Below are positions 46,800 to 55,698 of a DNA stretch of 64,000 nt, piece after piece. The stretch is from Cupriavidus malaysiensis (GTDB lineage: Bacteria; Pseudomonadota; Gammaproteobacteria; Burkholderiales; Burkholderiaceae): assembly GCF_001854325.1 (NCBI RefSeq), contig NZ_CP017755.1, positions 682,001 to 746,000 on the forward strand, given 5' to 3'. The notes under the pieces are model-generated. The model did not search any database, had not been told where the DNA came from, and saw nothing but the letters and a program-made list of their open reading frames with translations. Within the stretch, counting starts at the first letter, position 1; the number at the start of each line of letters is the position of its first letter. The position numbers and the translations under genes were made by a program.

Positions 46800-46896
46800 C
46801 GGATGTCTCCTCCTGTGCATTGGCTTGCCCTGTTATCGCGGCGCCCGCGCGCTTGTTCTGGGGGCATGGCGCGGTGCGCCGGCTGGCGCGGGGCGA

Positions 46897-47760
46897 TCAG
46901 CCCGCCAGCTCCGCCCAGGCTTCCATCGCCTGGCCGCCGGTGTCGTCGCCGGTCCACAGCACGACGCGGCCGGGCCGGTCCGGATCGGGCGTGCCGCCGA
47001 CGGTGACGGTGTCGTGGTCGAACAGCGGCGCCACGCCGCGGAAGCCGAAGCGGGCCACGCGCGCCTGCGGCTGCTCGCGCGCCAGCAGGTCGAGCGTCAG
47101 CACGGCCTGCAGCGGGCCGTGCACCACCAGGCCGGGATAGCCTTCCACGTCGCGCACGTAGTCGTGGTCGTAGTGGATGCGGTGGCCGTTGAAGGTCAGT
47201 GCCGAGAAGCGGAACAGCATGACCGGGTCGGCGTGCAGGCTGCGCTGCCAGCGCGGCGCGTGTTGCAGGCGCGGGCGCGGCGGCAGGGGCTGGCCCGGCT
47301 CGGGCATGGCGCGGTAGACGAGGTCCTGGCGTTCGCTCAGCACGCTTTCGCCGTCCACGGTGAGGTCATGCTCCACGGTGGCGAACCACAGTTCGCCGCT
47401 GCGCCCGGACTTGTGCTGGACGTCGGCGATGGTGGAGGTGCGCGTGACGGTGTCGCCGACGCGCAGCGGACGCTTGAACGCGAGCTCGCCGCCGGCCCAC
47501 ATGCGGCGCGGCAGCGGCATCGGCGGCATGAAGCCGCCCAGCGCGGGGTGGCCGTCGCCGCCGATCTCGTGCTGGGGCGCGCGCGGGAGGAAATAGAGCC
47601 AGTGCCACAACGGCGGCAGCGCGCCGCGCACGATGGCGTCGCCGTCGAGGTCCAGCGTGGCGGCCAGGCCGATCACGGGTTCGGGGGCGAGCGTCTCGGT
47701 GCGGCTTTCGCTGCGGCCGATCCACTGGCGCAGGTGTTCGAGGGGGCTGTCTTGGGTCAT
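46897..47760 (-). CDS. Itaconyl-CoA/mesaconyl-CoA hydratase-like double hot-dog protein
   Basis: A 287-aa MaoC-like hydratase with an N-terminal FAS1_DH-type hot-dog (WHWLYFLPRAPQHEIGGDGHP, GGFMPPMPLPRRMWAGGELAF) and a C-terminal one with FRFSALTFNGHRIHYDHDYVRDVEGYPGLVVHGPLQA (split). NGHRIHYD and VVHGPL are the hallmark of the mesaconyl-C4-CoA and itaconyl-CoA hydratases (Ich, P. aeruginosa PA0878 type). It would hydrate itaconyl-CoA to citramalyl-CoA, the substrate of the CitE-type lyase encoded just upstream. Family is firm; substrate rests on operon logic. Confidence 0.88.
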   Translation of the reverse strand: MTQDSPLEHLRQWIGRSESRTETLAPEPVIGLAATLDLDGDAIVRGALPPLWHWLYFLPRAPQHEIGGDGHPALGGFMPPMPLPRRMWAGGELAFKRPLRVGDTVTRTSTIADVQHKSGRSGELWFATVEHDLTVDGESVLSERQDLVYRAMPEPGQPLPPRPRLQHAPRWQRSLHADPVMLFRFSALTFNGHRIHYDHDYVRDVEGYPGLVVHGPLQAVLTLDLLAREQPQARVARFGFRGVAPLFDHDTVTVGGTPDPDRPGRVVLWTGDDTGGQAMEAWAELAG

Positions 47761-47816
47761 GGCGGTCGGTTGTGGAGAGGGCCGCGCGCGAGCGCGGCCC
47801 GGTAGGTGGGTGGCGG

Positions 47817-48665
47817 TCAGCTGGAGGCCGGCGCGGACAGCAGGGCCAGCAGGCGCTTGGCCTGCTCGATCACCGGACGGTCGACCATCTTGCCGTCGAC
47901 CTGCACCGCATGGCTGCCGGCGGCGGTGGCGGCGAGCACGCGGCGCGCCCAGTCCGCCTGCTCGGGCGTGGGCAGGAAGCCGGCACGCACCGCCTGCAGC
48001 TGCGCCGGATGGATGCACAGCTTGGCACCGAAGCCCAGCGCGCGCGCGTAGGCCACGTCGTCGGCCAGCACGGCCTCGTCCTTGAGCGCGGTGGTGACGC
48101 CATCCACCGGCTGGGCCAGCCCGGCCACGCGCGAGGCCAGCACGATGCGGGCGCGCGCATGGGCCAGGGCCTCGCGCACGTGGGCGCAGCCCAGGTCCAC
48201 GGCATAGTCGAGCGAGCCGAAGGCCAGCCGCGCGACGCCGTCGGCCGCCGCCACCTCGTCCACGCGATGCAGGCCGAGCGCGGTCTCGATGATGGCCACC
48301 AGCGTGCCTTGCGGGGCGATCTGGCGCAGGGCGTCGGCGATCCCGGCCAGCGCGGCGGCGTCTTCCGCCTTCGGCACCATCAGGCCGGCCAGGCGCGTGC
48401 CGGCCGGCAGCGCGCGCAGCCAGGCCAGGTCTGCCGGGAAGGCCGGCGAGGCCGCGTCATTGATGCGCACCAGGGCGGCCGGGCCGGGGCCGCGTGTGGC
48501 CAGCCAGGCGGCGATGGCCTCGCGCGCCGCGGGCTTCGCGTCCGGATGCACGGCGTCCTCGAGGTCGAGGACCATCACATCGGGGGCGGCCGCGGCGGCC
48601 TTGTCGAAGCGTTCCGGACGGTCGCCCGGCACGAACAGGTAGGAAATGGCGTTCTGCATGGACAT
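47817..48665 (-). CDS. CitE-like acyl-CoA lyase, probable citramalyl-CoA lyase
   Basis: A 282-aa HpcH/HpaI (CitE-like) TIM barrel: YLFVPGDRPERFDKA, VMVLDLEDAVHPDAK, LVRINDAASPAFPADL, LMVPKAED, AIIETALGL with the metal-binding Glu, LAFGSLDYAVDLG and KLCIHPAQLQAV. Known relatives cleave citramalyl-CoA to acetyl-CoA and pyruvate (Ccl) or malyl/citryl-CoA. Its position with CaiB, MmgE/PrpD, acyl-CoA dehydrogenase and the Ich-like hydratase favours citramalyl-CoA. The start gives MSMQNA; a second ATG is two codons on. Only 11 bases separate it from the preceding gene. Confidence 0.88.
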   Translation of the reverse strand: MSMQNAISYLFVPGDRPERFDKAAAAAPDVMVLDLEDAVHPDAKPAAREAIAAWLATRGPGPAALVRINDAASPAFPADLAWLRALPAGTRLAGLMVPKAEDAAALAGIADALRQIAPQGTLVAIIETALGLHRVDEVAAADGVARLAFGSLDYAVDLGCAHVREALAHARARIVLASRVAGLAQPVDGVTTALKDEAVLADDVAYARALGFGAKLCIHPAQLQAVRAGFLPTPEQADWARRVLAATAAGSHAVQVDGKMVDRPVIEQAKRLLALLSAPASS

Positions 48666-48676
48666 GGCGCGATGGA

Positions 48677-50059
48677 TCAGCGGGCGGCGGGCAGCCAGTC
48701 CTTGACGTCGGGGGCGGCTTCCAGGGCCCACACGCGCGCGATGATGGCGCGCATCTCGGCCTCGGAAGCACCGTGGCGGAAGGCGCCGAGCTGGATCGCC
48801 TTGGCCTCCAGTTCGGGGCGCGACAGCGTGTTGTCAGGGTCGCCCTTGGGCACGTCGACGCGGCCTTCCAGCGTGCGCCCGTCGGTGGTGCGCACGGTCA
48901 CGCGGCCGATCCACTGGCGCGGGTAGGCGTTGTTGATCTCGTCGTCGAGCGCCATCGCCACCTTGGCGCGGAAGGCCGCCACCTTGGCGTCCTGCAGCGC
49001 GTGGTCCTCGAATTCGCCGAGGCCGGCGTGCGCGTGCACGGCCACCAGGCCCAGCACCGTGCCCATCGAGAACTTGGCCTGGTGGATGGTGACCGGGTTG
49101 ACCACCGGGCCGAGCACGTCGATGGCGCCCTGGTGCACGTGCGCGGTGACGCTGGCGATGTCCTCGGCGCGCAGCCCTTCGCGCACCATCACCGCCTTGA
49201 GCGCATCGGCCGCCGGGTGGGTGTGGCGGCAGGAGGCGAAGAACTTGAACGAGGTCTCGGCGGTGGCCCAGCGTGTGCCCAGGCCGTCGGTCAGGCGCGA
49301 CGGGTCGGCATCGCTCGACATGCCCGCGGCCATGCCCTGCGCGCCTTCGAGGATCTGGCGCGCGCCGGTGAAGCCGGCACGGGCGAGCCAGGCCGACTGC
49401 AGGCCGTCGGCGGCCGCCTTGGCGGTGTGGAGCTGCTTGGAGTCGGCGGCGTCGCGCAGGAATTCCCACAGGCCGGCGGCCTGCGTGCCGGCCGAGCCCA
49501 GCGCCTGGTTGATGCCCTCGGCGTCCAGGCCGTAGAGCTTGGCCACCGCAGCGGCGGCGGCCAGCGTGCCGACCGTGCCGGTGGTGTGGAAGATGCGGTA
49601 GTGCGAGCGGCCGAGGAACTCGCCGATGCGGATGCCGGCCTCGTAGCCGGCGATCGAGGCCAGCAGCACCTCGGCGCCGTTCTTGCCCTCGGCCTGGGCC
49701 GCGGCCACCACGGCCGGGAACACCACGGCGGCGGGATGCAGCACCGAGCTGTTGTGCACGTCATCCTGCTCGACCACGTGCGAGGACGCGCCGTTGATCA
49801 GCGCGGCGAAGTAGGGCGAGGTGCGGCGGCGGTCGACGAAGACTTCGCTGTCGCCCTGCTGCGGACCCATGGCCGCGGCGAACTCCTGGATGCGGCGCAC
49901 GGCCGGCGCATCCTTGCCGGCGATGGCCGAGGCGATCCAGTCGAGGAAGAGGTCCTTGGTGCGCTCCACCACCGGGGTGGGCACGTCGGCCAGCGTGAAG
50001 CGCGCGAGGAACTCGCACAGCTGGCGGGTCGGGTAGGAATGGTCTGCGGGTTGGCTCAT
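48677..50059 (-). CDS. MmgE/PrpD family protein
   Basis: A 460-aa MmgE/PrpD member: WIASAIAGKDAPAVRRI, GASSHVVEQDDVHNSSVLHPAAVVFPA (read in parts), GYEAGIRIGEFLGRSHYRIFHTTGTVGTLAAAAAVA and FKFFASCRHTHPAADAL. The family includes 2-methylcitrate dehydratase and cis-aconitate decarboxylase (which makes itaconate). A homologous gene sits in the P. aeruginosa itaconate locus (PA0881), where its exact job is not settled. Here it could isomerise, dehydrate or decarboxylate a C5/C6 dicarboxylate. Co-transcribed with the CitE-like gene. Confidence 0.9.
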   Translation of the reverse strand: MSQPADHSYPTRQLCEFLARFTLADVPTPVVERTKDLFLDWIASAIAGKDAPAVRRIQEFAAAMGPQQGDSEVFVDRRRTSPYFAALINGASSHVVEQDDVHNSSVLHPAAVVFPAVVAAAQAEGKNGAEVLLASIAGYEAGIRIGEFLGRSHYRIFHTTGTVGTLAAAAAVAKLYGLDAEGINQALGSAGTQAAGLWEFLRDAADSKQLHTAKAAADGLQSAWLARAGFTGARQILEGAQGMAAGMSSDADPSRLTDGLGTRWATAETSFKFFASCRHTHPAADALKAVMVREGLRAEDIASVTAHVHQGAIDVLGPVVNPVTIHQAKFSMGTVLGLVAVHAHAGLGEFEDHALQDAKVAAFRAKVAMALDDEINNAYPRQWIGRVTVRTTDGRTLEGRVDVPKGDPDNTLSRPELEAKAIQLGAFRHGASEAEMRAIIARVWALEAAPDVKDWLPAAR

Positions 50060-50306
50060 GCCGGCTCCGGAGGAGGGTTGTCTGTTCGGGTGCTGCACTG
50101 TGTCCTGCGATCTGTCTGCGGCCCGGCTTCCGGGGACAAGCGGAAGGGGGCATATGCTGGTGTGGGAGAGAGGGCCGGCCTTCGCCGGTACGACGGTGTT
50201 CACTCCGCGCTGGCGCCCGTCCTCACCCGCACCCCACTCCCACCAGTGTGAGCGGGGCGAAAACCTGGCGGTCGACGCTGCGTTCCCGCGCACGCCCGCC
50301 TGCCCG
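50060..50306. other. Spacer between CaiB and MmgE/PrpD genes
   Basis: 247 bases; the only long gap inside the seven-gene set. No gene or clear hairpin with T-run is seen, so a second promoter for the downstream five genes is possible. Confidence 0.4.
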
Positions 50307-51500
50307 TCACACCACCTTGCGCTGCATCATGTCGTCGATCTGTGCCACGCCATAGCCCAGCTCCGCCAGCACGGCGCGCGTGTGCGCGCCCAGCGCCGGC
50401 ACGTCGCCCATCACCGGGTCCACGCCCGACAGGTTGGCGGGCGGCAGCAGGGCGCCGATCGGGCCGCCGGGGCAGCCGACTTCGCGCCAGCGCTTGCGCG
50501 CGGCCAGCTGCGGGTGGTTCCAGACCGCTTCGATGTCGTTCATCGGTGCGTTGGCGATCTGCGCGGCATCCAGCAGCGCTTCCACCTCGCCGACGCTCAG
50601 CGTGGCGAAGCGCGCCTCGATCAGCGCGGTGAGCGCGTCGCGGTGCTTGACGCGCCCCGAATTGCTGGCGAAGCGCTCGTCCTGCAGCAGTTCAGGCTGG
50701 CCCAGCACCTTGTCGCAGAAGGCCTGCCATTCGCGTTCGTTCTGCAGGCCGAAGATGACGCTGCCGCCGCCTCCGGTGCGGTGCACGCCGTAGGGCGCGA
50801 TGGCCGGATGGGAGGCGCCGAAGCGGGCCGGCGGCGTGCCGCCGTAGTGGCCGAAGTAGAGCGCGTAGTTCATCCACTCGGCCAGCGCTTCGAGCATGGT
50901 GACCTCGACGCGCAGGCCTGCGCCGGTGCGGCCGCGCTGCAGCAGCGCGGACAGGATGCCGCTGTAGGCATACATGCCGGCGGCGATGTCGGCGATCGAG
51001 ATGCCGGCGCGCGAGGGTTCTTCCGCGCTGCCGGTGATGCCGATCAGGCCGGCCGCGGCCTGGATCAGCAGGTCGTAGGCCTTCTTGTCGCGGTAGGGAC
51101 CGGAGTCGCCGTAGCCGGAGATGTCGCACACGATCAGCTTGCGGTAGCGGCCGTGCAGGGTGTCGAAGTCCAGGCCCATGCGCGCGGCGGCGCCGGGGGC
51201 GAGGTTCTGCACCAGCACGTCGGCCTCGGCCAGCAGCTTGTGCAGCACGGCCTGCGCTTCCTCCTGCTTCAGGTCCAGCGTCAGGCTCTGCTTGCCGCGG
51301 TTGAGCCAGACGAAGTGCGAGGCCTGGCCGTGCACGGTTTCATCGTAGCCGCGCGCGAAGTCGCCCGCGCCGGGCCGTTCGATCTTGATCACGCTGGCGC
51401 CGAGGTCGGCCAGCTGGCGGGTGGCGAAGGGCGCGGCCACGGCGTGCTCCAGCGAAACCACGCGGATGCCGTCGAGGGGGCGGATGCCGGGAATTGTCAT
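50307..51500 (-). CDS. CaiB/BaiF (family III) CoA-transferase, probable itaconate/C5-dicarboxylate CoA-transferase
   Basis: A 397-aa family III CoA-transferase: GIRVVSLEHAVAAPFATRQLADLGASVIKIERPGAGDFARGYD (two parts), FVWLNRGKQSLTLDLK, CDISGYGDSGPYRDKKAYDLLIQAAAGL and the catalytic-Asp region ISIADIAAGMYAYSGI. It would transfer CoA from succinyl-CoA to a carboxylic acid; in the P. aeruginosa itaconate locus the equivalent is Ict (PA0882). It lies 16 bases downstream of the acyl-CoA dehydrogenase gene. Substrate is inferred from context. Confidence 0.9.
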   Translation of the reverse strand: MTIPGIRPLDGIRVVSLEHAVAAPFATRQLADLGASVIKIERPGAGDFARGYDETVHGQASHFVWLNRGKQSLTLDLKQEEAQAVLHKLLAEADVLVQNLAPGAAARMGLDFDTLHGRYRKLIVCDISGYGDSGPYRDKKAYDLLIQAAAGLIGITGSAEEPSRAGISIADIAAGMYAYSGILSALLQRGRTGAGLRVEVTMLEALAEWMNYALYFGHYGGTPPARFGASHPAIAPYGVHRTGGGGSVIFGLQNEREWQAFCDKVLGQPELLQDERFASNSGRVKHRDALTALIEARFATLSVGEVEALLDAAQIANAPMNDIEAVWNHPQLAARKRWREVGCPGGPIGALLPPANLSGVDPVMGDVPALGAHTRAVLAELGYGVAQIDDMMQRKVV

Positions 51501-51516
51501 GTCAGGGTAGGGGGGC

Positions 51517-52686
51517 TTAGAACGAACGCGGCAGTTCGAGCACGTGCTCGGCCACGTAGGACAGGATCATGTTGGTGGAGATCGGCGCCACCTGGTACAG
51601 GCGCGTCTCGCGGAACTTGCGCTCGATGTCGTACTCGGCGGCGAAACCGAAGCCGCCGTGCGTCTGCAGGCAGGCGTTGGCCGCTTCCCAGGAAGCGTCG
51701 GCGGCCAGCAGCTTGGCGATATTGGCTTCCTTGCCGCAGGGCTGGCCGGCATCGAAGAGCTCGGCGGCCTTGTAGCGCATCAGGCTGGCGGCCTCGACGT
51801 TGCAATAGGCGCGCGCGATGGGGAACTGGATGCCCTGGTTCTGGCCGATCGGGCGCTCGAACACCACGCGCTCGCGCGCGTAGCCGCTGGCGCGCTCGGT
51901 GAACCAGTAGCCGTCGCCGATGCACTCGGCCGCGATCAGGATGCGTTCGGCGTTGAGGCCGTCGAGGATGTACCTGAGTCCCTGGCCTTCCTCGCCGACC
52001 AGGTTCTCGGCGGGCACCTCCAGGTTGTCGAAGAACAGCTCGTTGGTCTCGTGGTTGACCATGTTGCGGATGGGGCGGACGGTCAGGCCGCGGCCGAACG
52101 CCTCGCGCAGGTCGACCACGAACACCGACAGGCCCTCGGACTTGCGCTTGACCTGGTCCAGCGGCGTGGTGCGCGCCAGCAACAGCAGCAGGTCGGAGTG
52201 CTGCACGCGCGAGATCCACACCTTCTGCCCGTTGACCACGTACTTGTCGCCGCGCCGCACCGCGGTGGTCTTGAGCTTGGTGGTGTCGGTGCCGGTGGTC
52301 GGCTCGGTCACCGCCATCGACTGCATGCGCAGCTCGCCCGAGGCGATGGCGGGCAGCCAGCGGCGCTTCTGCGCTTCCGAGCCGTGCCGCAGCAGGCAGC
52401 CCATCACGTACATCTGGCCGTGGCAGGCGCCGGAATTGCCGCCGGAGCGGTTGATCTCCTCCATGATCACCGAGGCGGCGCTCAGCGGCAGGCCGGAGCC
52501 GCCGTAGGCCTCGGGGATCAGCGCCGACAGCCAGCCGGCTTGCGTCAGCGCCTGCACGAAGGCCTCGGGGAAGGCGTTCTGCTCTTCCACGCGCTGCCAG
52601 TAGGCGGAGTCGAAGCCGGCGCACAGGCCGCGCACGGCTTCGCGGATATCGGGATAGCTCTGGTCTTGTACCGCTGCGGCAGCCAT
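51517..52686 (-). CDS. Acyl-CoA dehydrogenase of the itaconate-type cluster
   Basis: A 389-aa acyl-CoA dehydrogenase: MQSMAVTEPTTGTDTTKLKT, VVNGQKVWISRVQHSD, RNMVNHETNELFFDNLEVPAENLVGEEGQG (two parts), FPIARAYCNVEAASLMRYKAAELFD and QTHGGFGFAAEYDIERKFRE. A dehydrogenase gene of this type is also in the P. aeruginosa itaconate locus (PA0879). It may oxidise methylsuccinyl-CoA to mesaconyl- or itaconyl-CoA, widening the pathway to methylsuccinate. First gene of the minus-strand set. ATG 52686 is used; ATG 52698 would add four residues. Confidence 0.88.
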   Translation of the reverse strand: MAAAAVQDQSYPDIREAVRGLCAGFDSAYWQRVEEQNAFPEAFVQALTQAGWLSALIPEAYGGSGLPLSAASVIMEEINRSGGNSGACHGQMYVMGCLLRHGSEAQKRRWLPAIASGELRMQSMAVTEPTTGTDTTKLKTTAVRRGDKYVVNGQKVWISRVQHSDLLLLLARTTPLDQVKRKSEGLSVFVVDLREAFGRGLTVRPIRNMVNHETNELFFDNLEVPAENLVGEEGQGLRYILDGLNAERILIAAECIGDGYWFTERASGYARERVVFERPIGQNQGIQFPIARAYCNVEAASLMRYKAAELFDAGQPCGKEANIAKLLAADASWEAANACLQTHGGFGFAAEYDIERKFRETRLYQVAPISTNMILSYVAEHVLELPRSF

Positions 52687-52698
52687 GGGCGGATGCAT

Positions 52699-53038
52699 TC
52701 GATGCTGGAGAGGGAATGCGGCCATTATTCCCGAGGGGTTCCGGCGCCGAAATTCGGATTTGCGAAAGAGCGGCTTAGGGGAGCCGGAATTCTGCTGCCG
52801 TTCCCGGGGCGGTAACCAGGGCAAACAGGGCAACCAGGGCAACCAGGGCGGCCTAGGGTTGACCCCGCTTCATGCGCGCCTTGTCCTGCCTTCGGCAAAT
52901 GCGAATGGCGCGCGCGCGTGATTCGTCCGACCCTTGGCTTCGCACCTGCCGGCGGCATGGCGCCCGCCGGAAACCAGATCCGTAACGAAGCAGCGAAGCC
53001 ACGAAGAACAGGACAGAACAGGACCGAGGAGACCAGGC
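52699..53038. other. Divergent control region with dyad and tandem repeat
   Basis: 340 bases between the divergent acyl-CoA dehydrogenase and Bug receptor genes. It carries the palindrome CCGAAATTCGG (52747-52757), 61 bases from the dehydrogenase start and a plausible operator, and the 9-bp array at 52814-52849. No regulator gene is adjacent. Confidence 0.5.
52814..52849. repeat. 9-bp tandem repeat, four copies of AACCAGGGC
   Basis: Four abutting units, the second with one mismatch (AAACAGGGC), in the divergent control region between 52686 and 53039. Confidence 0.9.
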
Positions 53039-54121
53039 ATGAAGCACTTCCTAGCGAGGCATCCGGCAGCATCCGCGCAGCGTCGACACACCCAGCCGAC
53101 CGCCGGCGCGGCGGCGGTCGGCGGCCGGGCGGGCTGGACGGGCTGGGCTGACTGGCTGATGGGCGCGGCACTGGCCGCGCTGCTGGCGCTGCCGCTGCCT
53201 GGCGCGGCGGCCGATGCCTACCCCAGCCGTCCCATCGCCATGGTGGTGCCGTTCGCCGCGGGCGGGCCGACCGACGTGGTGGCGCGTACCCTGGCTGCCT
53301 CGATGTCGAAGACCCTGGGCCAGAGCGTGGTGGTGGAGAACCGGCTCGGCGCGGGCGGCACCGTGTCGGCGGCCTATGTGGCCAAGGCGGCGCCGGACGG
53401 CTACACCATCCTGATCCACCACAATGGCATGGCCACGGCACCGGCGCTGTACCCCAGGCTGCCCTACCATCCGCTGACCGACTTCAGCTTCGTCGGCCAG
53501 GTCGCCGACGTGCCGATGACCCTGCTGGGCCGCCATGACCTGCCGGCCGCCAACCTGGCCGAGCTGGTCCGCTACATCCGCCAGAACCCGGGCAAGGTCA
53601 ACCTCGCCAACGCCGGCCTGGGCGCGGTCTCGCAGTTGTGCGGCATGCTGTTCCAGAAGGCCATCGGGGTCGAACTGACGGCCATCCCCTATCAAGGCAC
53701 GGCGCCCGCGCTGACGGCCTTGCTCGGCAGCCAGGTCGACATCCTGTGCGACCAGACCACGCAGACGCTGCCCCATATCAAGGCCAGCCGCGTCAGGCTC
53801 TACGGCGTCACCACGACCGCGCGCATCCAGGCCCTGCCGGACGCGCCGACCCTGGCCGAAGGCGGCCTCAAGGGCTTCGAGGTCAAGGTGTGGCACGGCA
53901 TCTACGCGCCCAAGGGCACGCCGCCCGCGGTGATCGCCCGGCTCAACGGCGCGCTGCGCGCCGCGCTCAAGGACCCGGCGGTGGCCGCGCGGCTGGCCGA
54001 CCTGGGCGCGCAGATCGTGCCGGAGGACAAGCAGACGCCGGAGGGCCTGCGTACCTGGCTGCAGTCCGAGATCGAGAAATGGTCGCCGATCATCAAGGCG
54101 GCAGGCGTGAAGGCGGACTGA
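53039..54121 (+). CDS. Bug-family (TctC) periplasmic solute receptor
   Basis: A 360-aa receptor with an unusually long N-terminal region: about 35 basic/Ala/Gly-rich residues precede the hydrophobic signal core (LMGAALAALLALPLPGAAA). Then come YPSRPIAMVVPFAAGGPTDVVART, VVENRLGAGGTVSAAYVAKAAPDGYTILI and AIPYQGTAPALTALLGSQVDILCD. GAGGAGACCAGG supports the ATG at 53039. It is divergent from the itaconate-type operon, which already has a receptor. Its last codons are in register with a 10-bp tandem repeat. Confidence 0.9.
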   Translation: MKHFLARHPAASAQRRHTQPTAGAAAVGGRAGWTGWADWLMGAALAALLALPLPGAAADAYPSRPIAMVVPFAAGGPTDVVARTLAASMSKTLGQSVVVENRLGAGGTVSAAYVAKAAPDGYTILIHHNGMATAPALYPRLPYHPLTDFSFVGQVADVPMTLLGRHDLPAANLAELVRYIRQNPGKVNLANAGLGAVSQLCGMLFQKAIGVELTAIPYQGTAPALTALLGSQVDILCDQTTQTLPHIKASRVRLYGVTTTARIQALPDAPTLAEGGLKGFEVKVWHGIYAPKGTPPAVIARLNGALRAALKDPAVAARLADLGAQIVPEDKQTPEGLRTWLQSEIEKWSPIIKAAGVKAD

Positions 54122-54170
54122 GGAGGTCCGAGGCGGACCGAGGCGGACCGAGGCGGACCGAGGCGGGCGG
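54111..54170 (+). repeat. 10-bp tandem repeat starting inside the last codons of the Bug gene
   Basis: Six units in exact register: AGGCGGACTG (54111-54120, coding and including TG of the stop), AGGAGGTCCG, three of AGGCGGACCG, then AGGCGGGCGG. The first unit encodes the last residues Ala-Asp and the stop begins at 54119. Confidence 0.9.
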
Positions 54171-54264
54171 AGCAGGGCGCGCGGTAAGATCACGGCTATC
54201 GTGTCTTCCCGCCCATGCCCGCCGCTGCCTGCCCGCTCAGCGGCGGCGGTTTCCGGAGCCCGCC

Positions 54265-55698
54265 TTGTTCGACGACATCAGGCAACACTTCCCCCGCCTG
54301 CGTACCGGCGCCGACTTCCACGCGCTGCGCGCCGTGCGCGAACGCGGTGAATACTGCGCCATGCGGCGCGGCGTGGCGGAGCCGCCGCGCCTGAACGACG
54401 ACGCCGGTGCCATGCTGAGCGTGCGCGTGGGCGGTGCCGAGGCCTATGCCGCCACCGCGGACCTGAGCCAGTCCGGCCTGCAGGCCGCGCTGGGGCGGGC
54501 CGAGGCGCTGGCGCGGCGCCTGGCCGCCCACATGCTGGTCGACGCACGCGGCCTGCCGCCGCCGCAGGGGCGCTCGCACTATGCGTCGCCCGGCGCGGGC
54601 AGCTCGTTTCCCTCGCTGGCGGAGCGCTTCGCCCTGCTGGCCGACGAATCGGCGCGCCTGCCGGCCGATGCGCGGCTGGTGAACTGGCAGCTCTACCTCG
54701 ATCACCGCAGTGTCGAGCAGCTCTACCTGAACAGCGCCGGCGCCGAGCAGTGGCAGTCGCTGCGTTTCGTCTATCCCGGCATCAGCGTGACCGCCTTCGA
54801 CGGCAGCGACAGCCAGACGCGCACCTTCGGCGGCTTCGGCAGCGGCCGCCAGGGCGGCGTGGAGGTGCTCGACGCGCTGGGCTTCGCCGGCGCCGCGCCG
54901 CGCGTGGCGGAGGAGGCGCTGCAGTTGCTGGCGGCGCCCAACGCGCCCGCCGGACGGCGCGACCTGCTGCTGATGCCCGAGCAGATGATGCTGCAGATCC
55001 ACGAGTCCATCGGCCATCCGCTGGAACTGGACCGCATCCTGGGCGACGAGCGCAACTATGCCGGCACCAGCTTCGTGCGGCAGGAGGATTTCGGCCACTA
55101 CCAGTACGGCTCGGCATTGCTCAACGTGACCTTCGATCCCGGCATCGCCGAGGAGCTGGCCAGCTACGGCCACGATGACGATGGCTCGCCGGCGGACAAG
55201 GCCTACCTGATCCGTGCCGGCCGCCTGCTGCGGCCGCTGGGCGGCGCGCTGTCGCAGCACCGCACCGGCATGCCCGGCGTGGCCAACAGCCGCGCCAGCG
55301 GCTGGAACCGCGCACCCATCGACCGCATGGCCAACCTCAACCTGGAGCCCGGCGACCGCAGCCTGGCGCAACTGGTGGGCGGCATCGAGCGCGGCATCCT
55401 GATGACCACCAACCGCTCGTGGTCGATCGACGACGCGCGCAACAAGTTCCAGTTCGGCTGCGAATGGGGGCGGCTGATCGAGAACGGCGAACTCAAGGGC
55501 GTGGTCAAGAACCCCAACTACCGCGGCATCTCGGCCAGCTTCTGGCGCAGCCTGGCGGCGGTGGGCGATACCAGTACCTTCGAGGTCCACGGCACGCCCT
55601 TCTGCGGCAAGGGCGAGCCCAACCAGATCGTGCGGGTCGGCCATGCCTCGCCGGCCTGCGTGTTCAGCGACGTGGAAGTGTTCGGAGGGGCGGCATGA
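54265..55698 (+). CDS. TldD-like metalloprotease
   Basis: About 477 aa from TTG 54265, preceded by CCGGAG at a spacing of seven bases; no in-frame ATG gives a full-length start. The TldD protease motif HESIGHPLELD gives His246, Glu247 and His251. C-terminal FGCEWGRLIENGELKGVVKN holds a Cys that fits the third zinc ligand of TldD. TldD/TldE complexes degrade unfolded peptides and mature microcins or gyrase toxins. Overlaps the next gene by 4 bases. It differs from the housekeeping tldD in length and in DLSQSGLQAALGRAEALARR, so it is probably an additional paralogue; this is inference. Confidence 0.85.
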   Translation: MFDDIRQHFPRLRTGADFHALRAVRERGEYCAMRRGVAEPPRLNDDAGAMLSVRVGGAEAYAATADLSQSGLQAALGRAEALARRLAAHMLVDARGLPPPQGRSHYASPGAGSSFPSLAERFALLADESARLPADARLVNWQLYLDHRSVEQLYLNSAGAEQWQSLRFVYPGISVTAFDGSDSQTRTFGGFGSGRQGGVEVLDALGFAGAAPRVAEEALQLLAAPNAPAGRRDLLLMPEQMMLQIHESIGHPLELDRILGDERNYAGTSFVRQEDFGHYQYGSALLNVTFDPGIAEELASYGHDDDGSPADKAYLIRAGRLLRPLGGALSQHRTGMPGVANSRASGWNRAPIDRMANLNLEPGDRSLAQLVGGIERGILMTTNRSWSIDDARNKFQFGCEWGRLIENGELKGVVKNPNYRGISASFWRSLAAVGDTSTFEVHGTPFCGKGEPNQIVRVGHASPACVFSDVEVFGGAA

